From Alteromonadaceae bacterium Bs31 (GTDB lineage Bacteria; Pseudomonadota; Gammaproteobacteria; Pseudomonadales; Cellvibrionaceae): a stretch of 64,000 nt of DNA. The position numbers and the translations under genes were made by a program. The stretch covers positions 62,001-126,000 of the forward strand of contig FXAI01000006.1 of NCBI GenBank assembly GCA_900177435.1. Reading direction: 5' to 3'. Under the pieces are notes generated by a model. The model worked only from the letters and a program-made list of their open reading frames with translations, searched no databases and had not been told where the DNA came from. This document shows, one piece after another, positions 18,843 through 28,871 of this stretch. Within the stretch, counting starts at the first letter, position 1. The number at the start of each line of letters is the position of its first letter.

Positions 18843-19427
18843 ATGCTCAACGTTACAATCACTGATTCCGCGCAATCTTACTTGAAAGAGCTCCTGGAAA
18901 AACAGGACTGTGAAGGTATTGGGATTAGAATGTTTGTATCTAATCCTGGTACACCTCAGGCGGAAACCTGTATAGCCTATTGCAGACCCGGAGAGGAGAA
19001 TGCTGAAGATCAGCAACTCCAGTTAGCGGGTTTTGTTGCTTATTTCGAAGATCGCAGCGTGCCTTTCCTCGATGAAGCGAAGGTTGACTATGCAAACGAC
19101 AAAATGGGAGGGCAGTTAACTATCCGTGCTCCCAATTCAAAGATGCCCAAAATCAGTGACGATAGCCCCATCGAAGATAAAATTAATTACGTGTTGTATA
19201 ACGAAGTTAATCCAGGCCTGGCCTCGCATGGTGGGAATGTAAGTTTGGAGACGATGTCGGATGACGGTTTTGCGGTTTTGCGTTTCGGTGGTGGTTGTCA
19301 GGGCTGCAGTGCGGTTGATATGACCTTAAAGCAGGGTGTCGAAAAAACCCTGATGGAAAAGATCCCTGAGCTGGCGGGTGTGAAGGATATTACTGACCAC
19401 TCGGATAAGTCTCAGGCCTATTACTAG
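18843..19427 (+). CDS. nfuA: Fe/S biogenesis protein NfuA
   Basis: This carrier delivers 4Fe-4S clusters to target enzymes. The 194 residues have a degenerate A-type N-terminal domain (about 1-95) and the Nfu domain with its cluster-binding CxxC (Cys152, Cys155; [19 protein letters not shown]), 3 residues off the E. coli positions. The start is ATG at 18843 with AAGG just upstream. It is divergent from metH and close to it, as in pseudomonads. Confidence 0.95.
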   Translation: MLNVTITDSAQSYLKELLEKQDCEGIGIRMFVSNPGTPQAETCIAYCRPGEENAEDQQLQLAGFVAYFEDRSVPFLDEAKVDYANDKMGGQLTIRAPNSKMPKISDDSPIEDKINYVLYNEVNPGLASHGGNVSLETMSDDGFAVLRFGGGCQGCSAVDMTLKQGVEKTLMEKIPELAGVKDITDHSDKSQAYY

Positions 19428-19488
19428 CGCCTAATCAGAAGCGGACATCGATTGCTCCAGGTAAAGAGCTGTTAAGCGTGCAGGGCTC

Positions 19489-19899
19489 TTACTCTGAGAT
19501 GAGCGGCGAGCTGTAATCGTGCAGCATGGAAATAAAGTCGAACTGAGGCGAGCCTTCCAGCGAGGTTCTATGGCAATCTTTTACGATTCCCCCTTGCCAG
19601 CTAACATCATAACGATCCATTTCAAGTGTACCGTGTTCTCTGTTTTCCACGCCCACAAGAATGGTGCGATCTAGCTCCGAGCCCAACATTACTTGAATGT
19701 TTATCAGGAATTCCTGCAGGGTAACGAAGTCTGTAATCTGGTCGCACATATCCATTGGCGCGAATATGTAGTCGTAGCCGGCCATTTCTGTTACGCGTAT
19801 CTCAAACCAGTCAGACACGGATTGATAGATATCTGTGGGTAACGACCGTGCTGGGGAATACTGTGTATACGATTCGTTTTTATCGAAGCTGGTGTGCAT
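19489..19899 (-). CDS. Hypothetical soluble protein
   Basis: This 136-residue acidic protein has no signal peptide or membrane helix. It has alternating hydrophobic segments (LPTDIYQSVSDWFEIRVTEMAGYDYIF; VTLQEFLINIQVMLGSELD) that suggest a mixed alpha/beta fold. I do not recognise a family. It converges with nfuA and stands alone. Coding status is supported by length and amino-acid make-up only. Confidence 0.6.
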   Translation of the reverse strand: MHTSFDKNESYTQYSPARSLPTDIYQSVSDWFEIRVTEMAGYDYIFAPMDMCDQITDFVTLQEFLINIQVMLGSELDRTILVGVENREHGTLEMDRYDVSWQGGIVKDCHRTSLEGSPQFDFISMLHDYSSPLISE

Positions 19900-20448
19900 A
19901 GTCTACTGCCCGTTTACAATGCGATCCTTGCAGTAGTTTGGTTATTGTTAATATCGGCTTAATGCATACGTAAATAGCCCAAAAGACTAAATTCCTTTAC
20001 GCTTATGAGTTAAGGAACTTACCAGCGATAAATTAAAAAATCCACTACTAATGAGGCAGTTTGTGGCGCCTTAAACAAAAAACACTCCGATTTTTGACTG
20101 AGAGAGAAAATGTATGCTGTGCCACCAAGTAGTTATATAGTATTAATTAGTGGGAATTTTAAGCAAAATCAATATCTTGGAGTACTTGCGCCGCTTAGCC
20201 CGAATTACGCTGTAATTTTGGCGAAAAGCTCTGCTTGCTGAGCGTACTTACAAGCCTAGCCACTGGATTGCTCTGTCTTTGTAAGGCCGGGCGTTTCTAG
20301 TGAACAATATTCTGCTCTGTTGGCTGAATGTAGAGTGAGACGGTGAGCGAGACGTTTGGTTTGATGTTTAGCTTTATAGGAAAAGGAAAGAGTGGTGGCG
20401 GAGATGAGGTATTTCCGCCACCGTGAAACAGCGCTTATTTAAAAGCGC
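19900..20448. other. Intergenic region, no gene seen
   Basis: These 549 bases lie between the hypothetical gene at 19489 and the end of the DAHP synthase gene. Apart from the hairpin at 20394-20422 I find no open frame with a credible start, no RNA gene and no clear repeat. Confidence 0.5.
20394..20422 (-). terminator. Terminator-like hairpin after DAHP synthase
   Basis: GGTGGCGGA (20394-20402) and TCCGCCACC (20414-20422) form a perfect 9-bp GC-rich stem. It lies 26 bases beyond the stop of the minus-strand DAHP synthase gene and is followed on that strand by a T/C-rich stretch. Confidence 0.65.
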
Positions 20449-21516
20449 TTAGCCGATACGTGAAGGGAGCGCTTGGGAAAGCTTGTCAGCTGCGTTAGTC
20501 AGCATCTCTTCTGTAGTTGCCCAGTCTACACAGGCATCTGTTACGGATACCCCGTACTGTAATTGGCTTAAGTCAGCAGGTATTTTCTGATTGCCAGCGC
20601 CAATATTACTCTCGATCATCACACCAATTATTGACTGATTGCCTTCCAATATCTGGTTGCACACATTGTCCATAACCAGAGGCTGAAGCTCATGGTTCTT
20701 ATTGGAGTTTGCGTGGCTGCAGTCAATCATGATGTTGCTGGATATCTTTGCGCCAGTAAGCACTTTTTCGCACATGGCGACACTAACCGAATCGTAGTTG
20801 GGCTTATCGCTACCGCCACGCAGAACAACGTGTCCATACGCGTTGCCTCGAGTGGTTATTACAGACACGCTGCCATCTTTATTGATCCCCAGAAAGCGGT
20901 GCGGGCTGGAGACGGATTGCAGTGCATTTATTGCAACAGTTAAGCCGCCGTCGGTACCATTTTTAAAACCCACCGCTGAAGATAGACCGCTGGCCATTTC
21001 TCTGTGTGTTTGTGACTCTGTGGTGCGAGCACCAATGGCAGACCAGCTTATAAGGTCTTGCAGGTACTGTGGCGAGATGGGGTCCAGGGCTTCTGTTGAG
21101 GCGGGTAGACCGAGCTCAGCGATATCCAAAAGCAATTTGCGACCCACGCGTAAACCTTCCTCAATTTTAAAGGAATCGTTCATGTGCGGATCGTTAATCA
21201 GGCCCTTCCAGCCTGTTGTGGTGCGTGGCTTTTCAAAATAAACCCGCATGACAATGTAGAGCGTGTCTTTAACCTTATCAGAGAGTTGCTTCAGCTTTTT
21301 GGCATAGTCCATCGCAGCTTCTGGGTCGTGAATGGAGCAAGGGCCAACAACAACAATCAGGCGAGGGTCTTTACGATCAAGGATGTTACGTACGGTTTCT
21401 CGACCGAGGTTTACAGTTGCTGCAGCATTCTCACTGAGAGGAAGTTCCTGCTGTAACTCATTGGGTGTTACCAGGACGTCTTGTGAGACGACATTTAAAT
21501 CTTGAATATTCGACAT
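20449..21516 (-). CDS. 3-deoxy-7-phosphoheptulonate synthase (class I DAHP synthase)
   Basis: This enzyme condenses phosphoenolpyruvate and erythrose 4-phosphate, the entry step of aromatic amino-acid synthesis. The 355 residues contain the class I-alpha motifs VVVGPCSIHDPEAAMDYA (metal Cys), RVYFEKPRTTTGWKGLINDP, GARTTESQTHREMASGLSSAVGFKNGTDG, and the late metal-binding HANSNKNH. It belongs to the AroF/AroG/AroH group; the feedback amino acid (Tyr, Phe or Trp) cannot be read safely. Confidence 0.94.
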   Translation of the reverse strand: MSNIQDLNVVSQDVLVTPNELQQELPLSENAAATVNLGRETVRNILDRKDPRLIVVVGPCSIHDPEAAMDYAKKLKQLSDKVKDTLYIVMRVYFEKPRTTTGWKGLINDPHMNDSFKIEEGLRVGRKLLLDIAELGLPASTEALDPISPQYLQDLISWSAIGARTTESQTHREMASGLSSAVGFKNGTDGGLTVAINALQSVSSPHRFLGINKDGSVSVITTRGNAYGHVVLRGGSDKPNYDSVSVAMCEKVLTGAKISSNIMIDCSHANSNKNHELQPLVMDNVCNQILEGNQSIIGVMIESNIGAGNQKIPADLSQLQYGVSVTDACVDWATTEEMLTNAADKLSQALPSRIG

Positions 21517-22117
21517 AGTTGGGCCGTGTAGATATAACTTTTATTTATACTTTTCAAAATGGGCGTGTATTGTACTGGATTCAAGGTCTTAAAGGCGTAT
21601 TAACATAATAAAAAATGTGAATTACACTTGCGCCGCTATTTGGTGCAAGAGCTTTGCACTGGCCCCGATAACAGTCGTACTAAAACTAAAGCATTGGCAA
21701 TATTTATGGTTGATTTATTTCAGTTGTGTTACTACACGGCCTGTCACGTGAGTGGTGACTAACGCTTTATGCACATGGTCAGCCCCGTAGTCGAAACTAA
21801 CGCCATTATGCGCAAAAACCGTGCTTTGTTTTAATAAAATACTACAAAAACCCCCTAAGTTACTGATATATATGGATAAAAAAGAGCTGGTTAAAAAATG
21901 CTCAGACTGGGGTGTGCCGAGTGTACATGGGCTACAGGAACTGTTTCACAAAGTCTGTCCACTAAGTTATCCACAGGAAATGTGGAAAACCAGTTAGGCC
22001 AAAGTGGCGCTTCATGTAATGTTTCTGTCACATTTGATGAGTGTCAACTTAGATTATTTTATGTATACGTCTTAATTTATTATTTCTATGAATTCCGATA
22101 CTTCAATCTAAATCCTT
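21517..22117. other. Intergenic region between divergent DAHP synthase and trmH genes
   Basis: These 601 bases are AT-rich and hold promoters for both genes. A perfect DnaA-box match TTATCCACA lies at 21967-21975, within CCACA-GGAAA-TGTGG, a short inverted repeat. No cluster of DnaA boxes or DNA-unwinding element is evident, so an origin is not supported. I see no small gene with a convincing ribosome site. Confidence 0.45.
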
Positions 22118-22804
22118 ATGACCCCCGAAAGATACCAAAAAATTACTCAAGTACTCGCCATGCGCCAACCAGACCTGACTGTCGTCACAGATGAGGTTCA
22201 TAAAGGCCGAAACATCTCTGCAATTGTCAGAACCTGCGATGCAGTGGGGGTTGACCAGGTTCACTGTGTAACTCCCATAGACGGATTCCAAACCTACGGT
22301 GGTACTTCTGCCAGCGCAGAAAAATGGGTAAACCTGGTTCATTACCCCAGGGTTGAGGAGCCGCTAGTCAAGTTAAAGGCCCAAGGTTTTCAGCTTATCG
22401 CGGCTAACCTGTCAGCCAAGGCAATAGATTACAGAAACGTGGATTACACTCGTCCAACTGCACTGGTACTGGGTGCAGAAATAAAGGGGGTCAGCGCTGA
22501 AGCATGTTTGCATGTGGATGCTGAAGTGGTGGTGCCTATGGTGGGTATGGTTGAGTCGTTTAACGTGTCAGTGGCCTGTGCCTTGATTCTGATGGAAGCG
22601 CAGGGGCAGCGGGAGAGGGCCGGCATGTATCAGCAGTGTCGCTTGAGTGAGGCTGTCTATAAAAAGCGCTTCATGCACTGGGCGCATCCGATTATCGCCG
22701 AATATTGCGATAAACACGGGCTCGAGTACCCTGAGGTAAGAGAGGATGGTGAAATTATTGAGCTCTCTTCCTGGTATAAAAATTCGCGAGAGCACACCAG
22801 GTGA
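22118..22804 (+). CDS. trmH: tRNA (guanosine-18-2'-O)-methyltransferase TrmH
   Basis: This SpoU/SPOUT methyltransferase forms Gm18 in the tRNA D-loop. The 228 residues show the three knotted-fold motifs: TDEVHKGRNISAIVRTCDAVGV (motif 1, Arg), ALVLGAEIKGVS (motif 2) and VPMVGMVESFNVSVACALIL (motif 3). Length matches E. coli TrmH. The ATG at 22118 has no obvious ribosome site but is supported by the conserved start MTPERYQKI. Confidence 0.93.
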   Translation: MTPERYQKITQVLAMRQPDLTVVTDEVHKGRNISAIVRTCDAVGVDQVHCVTPIDGFQTYGGTSASAEKWVNLVHYPRVEEPLVKLKAQGFQLIAANLSAKAIDYRNVDYTRPTALVLGAEIKGVSAEACLHVDAEVVVPMVGMVESFNVSVACALILMEAQGQRERAGMYQQCRLSEAVYKKRFMHWAHPIIAEYCDKHGLEYPEVREDGEIIELSSWYKNSREHTR

Positions 22805-22849
22805 GAAATAACTATCCACCAATTGCTAGGCGTTTGATAGAGGTGTTTG

Positions 22850-22893
22850 CAAAATAAAAAAAGCCCGACGCTTCTGGGGGGAGAACGTCGGGC
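22850..22893 (-). terminator. Rho-independent terminator pointing leftwards with no gene before it
   Basis: An 8-bp stem (GCCCGACG 22863-22870 / CGTCGGGC 22886-22893) is followed on the minus strand by a long T-rich tract (complement of 22850-22862). trmH runs the other way, so this terminator would serve an unannotated minus-strand transcript starting somewhere in 22900-23238. Confidence 0.7.
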
Positions 22894-23238
22894 CAGGACC
22901 ATTAGGAGTGAAACATTAAGGACTAATTTATCCTCAACGAGCTCTAGGAGCTCTACCGAGGGGCAAACACTTTGGGGGGGATGTCTGCCGTCGGTATTAA
23001 TAAGTATCGATGATTTTCCGAGGTCTGCCACTGTAACACGCTGGCATTTTTAAACCTTTTCCTAATAGTAAGGGCTGTGTTTTTTACAGAAGGCTATATG
23101 TTTTCGTTAATGAGCGATTGATGGCGCAGAATTACTTGATTTGGGCCTTGGCGGCGCTTCTAGCGCGCTAGATCTTATACCTATTTCAGTGCACCTGAAT
23201 GGTGATAGCGAAAAGCTGATAAGCTGATAGTTATTTTT
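22894..23238. other. Gene-free stretch between trmH terminator and a hypothetical gene
   Basis: No open frame here looks coding. Notable are the close repeats GAGCTC-TAG-GAGCTC (about 22938-22952) and several AGGA/GGA triplets on the plus strand (22895-22955). A small RNA ending at the minus-strand terminator at 22850 would fit here, but no convincing promoter was found. Confidence 0.35.
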
Positions 23239-23571
23239 CTAAACAAACTCAAATAATTTTGCTACGGAGGGAATGCTGTCTTGCAACTGTTTTGCCGTGC
23301 TAGCCCGAGGAAACCAAAGGTCTATATTATTTTGAATGTTTTTTAGATTCGCAGTACTGGAATGGAAAGCGAAAGTAATTGGTTCGTAATTCATACTGTG
23401 GTCTTCCACGCTCAGCTTTGTCAGCTCATTGAGCTCTGCAAACAAACTGGTAACCAGGTCAAAAATACAATCTTTTCTCTCCAGGTTGCTGGTGTCCCAA
23501 TAGGCATTAGTCAATGCAGCTAAAAGTTCTTCCAGGGAAACAACTGCATCCGCAATACTCGTTCGGCTCAT
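23239..23571 (-). CDS. Hypothetical small soluble protein
   Basis: This 110-residue protein, probably all helical, has no signal or membrane segment. Features include VVSLEELLAALTNAYWDTSNLERKDCIFDLVTSLFAELNELTKLSVEDHS and a C-terminal half with STANLKNIQNNIDLWFPRASTAKQLQDSIPSVAKL. I do not recognise a family. It has a ribosome-site-like AGGAG just upstream on the minus strand (complement near 23580). It lies behind tesB in the same direction, separated by 88 bases. Confidence 0.6.
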   Translation of the reverse strand: MSRTSIADAVVSLEELLAALTNAYWDTSNLERKDCIFDLVTSLFAELNELTKLSVEDHSMNYEPITFAFHSSTANLKNIQNNIDLWFPRASTAKQLQDSIPSVAKLFEFV

Positions 23572-23659
23572 TTTTGTTCTCCTAAATAAGCTAATATTAA
23601 TTCAGTATAGTCAGCCCTTTTTTTAGTGCTAATCAAAACGGCAAAGAATCACTAAATTA

Positions 23660-24526
23660 TTATTTTGTTGCAGGTCGGATAAGCCCTTCCTGTGCTGAAG
23701 ACAGAATCAGTTTTCCGCTTTTGGTAAACACACTGGCATGTGTAAAGCCTCGTGCAGAGCCCGCCCAGGGGCTTATGCAGTGACACAAAAGCCATTCATC
23801 TGCACGAAATTCACTGCTGTGGAACCACATGGCATGGTCAACGCTGGCGGCGACAATGTCACTACTAAAAATAGAGACACCGTGCGGTAATAGTGCGGTT
23901 GCCAGTAAGCCAAGGTCAGACGCGAAAGCCAATGTGCAGTAATGTTCGATTTTCTCATCAGAGAGAGTGTTGGCGGTTCTAATCCAGAATTGCGCTTCTG
24001 CAGGTAAGGACTTGCTGGAGTCAAATTGGCCTTGCTGAATTGGTAGCATATCAAAGGGGTTGTCTGCAGTTACACCTCGTTCGGGAACCGGAACATGTTT
24101 GCCGTGATACATGGGCACACCAGCCTCAATAAGTTCTTCAGGCATTGGAGTGTTAGCTGGGAAGGGCGTCTGGTGATGAAATCCTTCCTCTGGGTAGTGA
24201 AACGATACCGACATATTAAATATAGGGCGGCCATATTGCCGGGCTACCACCCGACGATTAACAATAGATTTACCTTCCCGTACTTTCTCAACATCGTATA
24301 TGACTGGGCTGTCGCTTTTGCCGGCCCGGAGAAAATACGCGTGTAGCGAGTGCGGCAGTGCAGGGCCACGTTGCTGGTCCAAGGTCTTGTAACAGGCGAA
24401 AAGCGCCTGACTGAGCACCTGGCCGCCAAATAGTGTCCCTTTAAAGTTTTCCCGGTGGTGCCTGTTTCGGAATAAGTTTAGATCTAGCTGTTCTAGATCG
24501 AATATTTCCTGGAGTTCAGAACTCAT
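23660..24526 (-). CDS. tesB: Acyl-CoA thioesterase II
   Basis: This double-hotdog thioesterase releases fatty acids from acyl-CoA in the cytoplasm. The 288 residues carry TesB features: LFRNRHHRENFKGTLFGGQVLSQAL, LHAYFLRAGKSDSPVIYDVEKVREGKSIVNRRVVARQ, AASVDHAMWFHSSEFRADEWLLCHCISPWAGSARGF. The catalytic Asp in SVDHAMWFH, and the later Thr (HASVFTKSGKL context) and Gln (SSAQEGLIR), are visible. Length matches the family. It is divergent from the DUF4823 lipoprotein. Confidence 0.95.
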   Translation of the reverse strand: MSSELQEIFDLEQLDLNLFRNRHHRENFKGTLFGGQVLSQALFACYKTLDQQRGPALPHSLHAYFLRAGKSDSPVIYDVEKVREGKSIVNRRVVARQYGRPIFNMSVSFHYPEEGFHHQTPFPANTPMPEELIEAGVPMYHGKHVPVPERGVTADNPFDMLPIQQGQFDSSKSLPAEAQFWIRTANTLSDEKIEHYCTLAFASDLGLLATALLPHGVSIFSSDIVAASVDHAMWFHSSEFRADEWLLCHCISPWAGSARGFTHASVFTKSGKLILSSAQEGLIRPATK

Positions 24527-24620
24527 AGCCTTGGCCTTAATATATTTCTACTCTTGCCGATAAGCATAATATCTACAAGCGTAAACTGCAGACTTGCAGG
24601 TGATATTTATTGGAACGAGC

Positions 24621-25235
24621 ATGTTGTTATCAAGAGTTTTCCTGATTGTATTTCTTTTATTTAGCCTCTCGGCCTGTACTAGCCAGTATATGGCAGCGGG
24701 ATACCAAAAAACTAAAGAAGTATTAAGTTTAGAGGAGCAGCACGAGCTGATTCGTAAGGCTGACTGGCGTCTCGCCACGCATACGCCCCTTTATCTGGCA
24801 AAGCCGAGCTACCCGCAGCAGACCAGTAGCGGTAGCACAGAATATCTACGCGCACGCTATGCCTTATTGTCTGCACTTGAGAGAGCTTTTATCGCTCGCT
24901 ATCCCACTTTGCACACAGAAACTTCTGCTCTGGAGCTTGATGAAGCCATTACTGCGTCTCAGATCGCGGGCGCACGAGTACTTGTTTATCCACAATTACT
25001 TGGGTATCTCGACTATGCCGATAAAAGTGGAGGGAACGCCAAAGCAATGTTCAGTAAAGACAAAACAACGATACAGATTTTATTGATTGATGTTTACAGT
25101 CAAAAAATATTGGATACGGCTACTATCCAGAGTAAAAGTAAAATATTCAATAGCTCGAATAATTACGCCAGCGATTTATTTGAACAGGCAGCTTGGGAAT
25201 ATGTACAACAATTGTCCGGTGCAACTGCCTTGTAG
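24621..25235 (+). CDS. DUF4823 lipoprotein
   Basis: This is an outer-envelope lipoprotein of about 204 residues with signal peptide and lipobox LSAC (MLLSRVFLIVFLLFSLSACTS). The mature part has the DUF4823 pattern ALLSALERAFIARYPTLHTETSALELDEAITASQIAGARVLVYPQLLGYLD ... TIQILLIDVYSQKILDTATIQSKSKIF. The frame opens at 24594, but ATG 24621 puts the signal peptide at the very N-terminus. Function unknown; the fold is likely related to periplasmic nucleotide-sugar or TolB-like domains (inference). Confidence 0.82.
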   Translation: MLLSRVFLIVFLLFSLSACTSQYMAAGYQKTKEVLSLEEQHELIRKADWRLATHTPLYLAKPSYPQQTSSGSTEYLRARYALLSALERAFIARYPTLHTETSALELDEAITASQIAGARVLVYPQLLGYLDYADKSGGNAKAMFSKDKTTIQILLIDVYSQKILDTATIQSKSKIFNSSNNYASDLFEQAAWEYVQQLSGATAL

Positions 25236-25298
25236 CGACCTGTTGCTGCAATGCAAGCCTCTCTCTCGCGGTGTAGCACTTTAAGCGTCTGTTAACTA

Positions 25299-26921
25299 TC
25301 ACATATTGGGGTAATTCGGCCCGCCGCCACCTTCGGGTGGAACCCAGGTAATATTCTGCGCAGGGTCTTTTATATCGCAGGTTTTACAGTGAACGCAGTT
25401 TGCTGCATTTATCTGAAATTTCTTGTTCACCACTTCATAAACCCCTGCAGGGCAATAGCGCTGTGCAGGCTCATCATAGCGTGGAAGGTTAAGCTCAATG
25501 GGTGTATCGGGGTTGTTCAGTTGCAGGTGGCAGGGCTGATCTTCTTCATGACTTGTGTTGGACAAGTAAACGGACGATAACTTGTCAAACGAAAGTGTGC
25601 CATCCGGTTTGGGGTAGTGGATTTTTTCGCAAAGGTCGGCTGTCTTTAATGTTTGGTGATCCGCAATGCTGTCCTTTAAAGTCCAGGGAAGCTTGCCGCC
25701 AAAAATGTTGATATCAACAAATGCGTAGGCAGAGCCCAGAAACGTTCCCCAGCGATGCAATGCCGGGCCAAAATTACGTTGCTGGTGAAGATCTTTAAAT
25801 AGCCAGCTCGCGTTGAAGCGTGTGTCGAGGGTATGCAGCGCTGCATTGCTCTGCTCTTCTGTCATCGCCTCAACCACTGTTTCCGCAGCAATTATTCCGC
25901 TCTTCATGGCGCAATGAACACCTTTGATTTTTGCGGCATTGAGCGTGCCGGCATTATCTCCAAGCAATAAGCCGCCGGGGAAATGCATTTTTGGTAGGGC
26001 TTGCAGGCCGCCCTTGACCAAGGCTCTTGCGCCATAGCTGACCCTTTCACCCTTAATTAAGTGTTGTTTGATTTTGGGGTGGTGCTTGTAGCGCTGGAAT
26101 TCATCAAAAGGGCTTACATGAGGGTTGGAATAGGAAAGGTCGGCAATTAAGCCCACCACTACTTGTTGGTCCTCCATGTGATAAAGAAACCCGCCGCCGC
26201 CGGTGCCGCTTTCATTCAAGGGCCAGCCTGCGGTATGTACTACCAGCCCGGGCTGGTGTTGTTCGGCCGGAACTTTCCATAATTCTTTAATACCCAAGCC
26301 ATAATGTTGTGGTGTTTTATTCTCGTCGAGCTTAAATTTATTGATCAGCTGCTTTCCTAGGTGGCCTCTGCAGCCCTCAGCAAAGAGCGTATATTTACCG
26401 CGTAATTCCATTCCCTGCATGTAAGTGTCTTTCTGTGATCCGTCTGCACCTACACCCATATCGCCGGTGATCACACCACACACAAGGTCATTTTCGATAA
26501 TCAGCTCTGCCGCGCTAAAGCCGGGAAAAATTTCCACCTCCAGGTTTTCTGCCTGTTGCCCAAGCCAGCGACAAAGATTGCCGAGGCTAACAATATAATT
26601 GCCGTCGTTGTGCATTGTTTTTGGCGCAAATACTGACGGTATTTTGAGCGCTCCAGAACCGCTGTTGAGATAATATATTTCATCGATGGAAGCCTTTACC
26701 GTGAGTGGGGCGCCTAGTTCCATCCAGTTTGGGAACAGCTCCTCCAGCGCTCGCGGTTCCAACACCGCACCGGACAATATATGAGCACCTACTTCCGAAC
26801 CTTTCTCCAGTACACATACACTAAGCTCGCTATTGAGCTGCTTGATTTTGCAGGCCGCGCTAAGGCCCGCGGGGCCTGCACCGACGATCACTACATCGTA
26901 CTCCATGGATTCACGTTGCAT
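25299..26921 (-). CDS. Electron transfer flavoprotein-ubiquinone oxidoreductase
   Basis: This membrane-associated enzyme passes electrons from ETF to ubiquinone during fatty-acid and amino-acid oxidation. The 540 residues start with the FAD-binding motif VVIVGAGPAGLSAACKI and end with a 4Fe-4S ferredoxin-like module (CPAGVYEV ... NCVHCKTCDIKDPAQNITW) and the family tail WVPPEGGGGPNYPNM. The middle has GLGIKELWKVP and GDNAGTLNAAKIKGVHCAMKSG. It is divergent from etfBA by 187 bases, so a shared control region serves the whole ETF system. The frame is open to 26921 (MQRESMEYDVV); MEYDVV is an alternative start. Confidence 0.96.
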   Translation of the reverse strand: MQRESMEYDVVIVGAGPAGLSAACKIKQLNSELSVCVLEKGSEVGAHILSGAVLEPRALEELFPNWMELGAPLTVKASIDEIYYLNSGSGALKIPSVFAPKTMHNDGNYIVSLGNLCRWLGQQAENLEVEIFPGFSAAELIIENDLVCGVITGDMGVGADGSQKDTYMQGMELRGKYTLFAEGCRGHLGKQLINKFKLDENKTPQHYGLGIKELWKVPAEQHQPGLVVHTAGWPLNESGTGGGGFLYHMEDQQVVVGLIADLSYSNPHVSPFDEFQRYKHHPKIKQHLIKGERVSYGARALVKGGLQALPKMHFPGGLLLGDNAGTLNAAKIKGVHCAMKSGIIAAETVVEAMTEEQSNAALHTLDTRFNASWLFKDLHQQRNFGPALHRWGTFLGSAYAFVDINIFGGKLPWTLKDSIADHQTLKTADLCEKIHYPKPDGTLSFDKLSSVYLSNTSHEEDQPCHLQLNNPDTPIELNLPRYDEPAQRYCPAGVYEVVNKKFQINAANCVHCKTCDIKDPAQNITWVPPEGGGGPNYPNM

Positions 26922-27108
26922 GGCATTGCTCCTGGGTAAATTTCATTGTATTGGCACCTTGCACAGCCATATAAGCGATAACCATATCAATCTCCAAGAT
27001 GCGCTAGAATAGTACTATTACAAAGTGATTATAGTTACCAATCAAGCTATTAATTACAGTGCCTTGGTATTGTACGGACTAGATCTTAGCGAGGAGTAAA
27101 GATAGAAA

Positions 27109-27861
27109 ATGAAGATTCTTGTGCCAGTGAAGCGAGTTGTAGATTACAACGTAAAGGTCAGGCCAAGTTCGGACGGCAGCAACGTCGATCTGACCAATGT
27201 AAAAATGTCTATCAACCCTTTTTGTGAAATAGCGGTAGAAGAAGCCGTGCGCATAAAGGAAGCAGGCAATGCTGATGAAATTATTGTTCTTAGTATTGGG
27301 CCTAGCAAAGCGCAGGAACAGCTTCGATCTTCCATGGCACTGGGTGCCGACAGAGCTGTGTTAATCGAAACCGAAGAAGCGCTGGAGCCGCTGGCGGTTG
27401 CCAAATGCATAAAAGCCATAGTGGATAAGGAGCAGGTGGACCTTATAATTCTAGGCAAACAGTCCATCGATGGTGACAACAACCAAACGGGGCAAATGCT
27501 GGCAGCCTTGTGCGGCTATGCTCAAGCAACCTTCGCTTCGGAACTGGCCGTAGGAGAGGGCAGTGTGCGCGTTACCAGGGAAATTGATGGTGGCCTTGAA
27601 ACTCTGGAGCTAAAACTCCCAGCAGTTGTGACGACAGATTTAAGGTTAAACGAGCCGCGTTATGCCGCTCTGCCGAATATAATGAAGGCGAAGAAGAAGC
27701 CCTTAGAAATTATCGCTCTTGCCGAGCTTGGAGTAGATACCGCAGCCAGAACTCAGCTGCTCTCTGTAGCGGCACCCGAAGAGCGAAAAGCGGGTGTTAA
27801 AGTGGCGAGTGTTGATGAGCTGTTGGACAAACTAAAGAATGAAGCAAAGGTGATCTCATGA
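27109..27861 (+). CDS. etfB: Electron transfer flavoprotein beta subunit
   Basis: This is the AMP-binding subunit of the soluble electron-transfer flavoprotein heterodimer. The 250 residues show the family start [18 protein letters not shown], the middle [34 protein letters not shown] and the etfB signature [27 protein letters not shown] ribosome site GAGGAG lies upstream of ATG 27109. The stop overlaps the etfA start by 4 bases (ATGA), indicating coupled translation. Confidence 0.97.
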   Translation: MKILVPVKRVVDYNVKVRPSSDGSNVDLTNVKMSINPFCEIAVEEAVRIKEAGNADEIIVLSIGPSKAQEQLRSSMALGADRAVLIETEEALEPLAVAKCIKAIVDKEQVDLIILGKQSIDGDNNQTGQMLAALCGYAQATFASELAVGEGSVRVTREIDGGLETLELKLPAVVTTDLRLNEPRYAALPNIMKAKKKPLEIIALAELGVDTAARTQLLSVAAPEERKAGVKVASVDELLDKLKNEAKVIS

Positions 27862-28790
27862 GTGTGTTAGTAATTGCGGAACATGACAACGCCCAGCTAA
27901 AAGCGGTTACGCTCAATGCCTGCGCCGCTGCAAAAGCCATTAATGACGATGTTCATCTTTTGGTGATAGGTACAAATTGTGGCCCAGTTGTTGAAGCAGC
28001 CAGTAAAATCGCTGGCATTCAAAAGGTGCTTCTTGCGGAAGCGTCTTACTACGAGCACCAATTAGCGGAGGAGCTCGCGCCTCTAATCGCTTCGCTCGCT
28101 GATCAGTATACCCACGTGCTTGCCGCAGCCACGAGTAACGGTAAAAACGTGCTTCCCCGTGCTGCGGCATTGCATGATTGCCAGCTTATTTCAGAAATTA
28201 TCAAGATTGTGGATGAACAAACCTTTTGTCGGCCGATCTATGCTGGCAATGTTATTGCCACCGTTAAAAGCCTTGATAGCGTAAAGTTTTTAAGCATACG
28301 GCCCACAGCCTTTGATGCTTTGGCCGCTGACGGCGGAAGTGCTGTTGTGGAATCAATAGGCGCTTTGGACGCCTTGTCGCTATCGGTATTTGACTCACAA
28401 ACACTCGCCAAGTCAGATCGTCCGGATTTAAGCGCAGCAGATATCGTTGTGTCGGGGGGAAGAGGGCTGCAAAGCAGTGAAAATTTCGAGCTCTTGTATA
28501 CCCTGGCAGATAAACTCCAGGCTGCCGTTGGCGCTTCTCGTGCTGCTGTAGATGCTGGTTTTGTTGCCAATGACTTGCAAGTGGGCCAAACGGGTAAAGT
28601 TGTTGCTCCTGAGCTTTACATCGCGATTGGTATCTCTGGTGCCATTCAGCATCTCGCCGGCATGAAGGAGTCAAAAGTCATCGTAGCCATTAACAAAGAT
28701 GAAGACGCTCCCATTTTTCAGGTGTCTGACTATGGCCTGGTGGCAGATCTCTTTGACGTACTTCCAGAGTTAAGTGAAAAACTTTCTTAA
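27858..28790 (+). CDS. etfA: Electron transfer flavoprotein alpha subunit
   Basis: This FAD-carrying subunit partners EtfB. The 310 residues include the N-terminal ETF fold ([25 protein letters not shown]) and the C-terminal FAD domain with [73 protein letters not shown]. It is coupled to etfB. A strong hairpin lies 80 bases after the stop. Confidence 0.97.
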   Translation: MSVLVIAEHDNAQLKAVTLNACAAAKAINDDVHLLVIGTNCGPVVEAASKIAGIQKVLLAEASYYEHQLAEELAPLIASLADQYTHVLAAATSNGKNVLPRAAALHDCQLISEIIKIVDEQTFCRPIYAGNVIATVKSLDSVKFLSIRPTAFDALAADGGSAVVESIGALDALSLSVFDSQTLAKSDRPDLSAADIVVSGGRGLQSSENFELLYTLADKLQAAVGASRAAVDAGFVANDLQVGQTGKVVAPELYIAIGISGAIQHLAGMKESKVIVAINKDEDAPIFQVSDYGLVADLFDVLPELSEKLS

Positions 28791-28871
28791 TCTATAGTAC
28801 CAGGGCCAATGAGCGGTTCTCCCGCTTGAAAGCGCGTACAGCACGTGTAAACTTGCGGCCTGTTATAAATG

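Noticed and set aside
21967-21975. Replication origin because of a perfect DnaA box
   Set aside because: A single box without a cluster, AT-rich repeats or neighbouring dnaA/gidA genes; one match is expected by chance in a window of this size.
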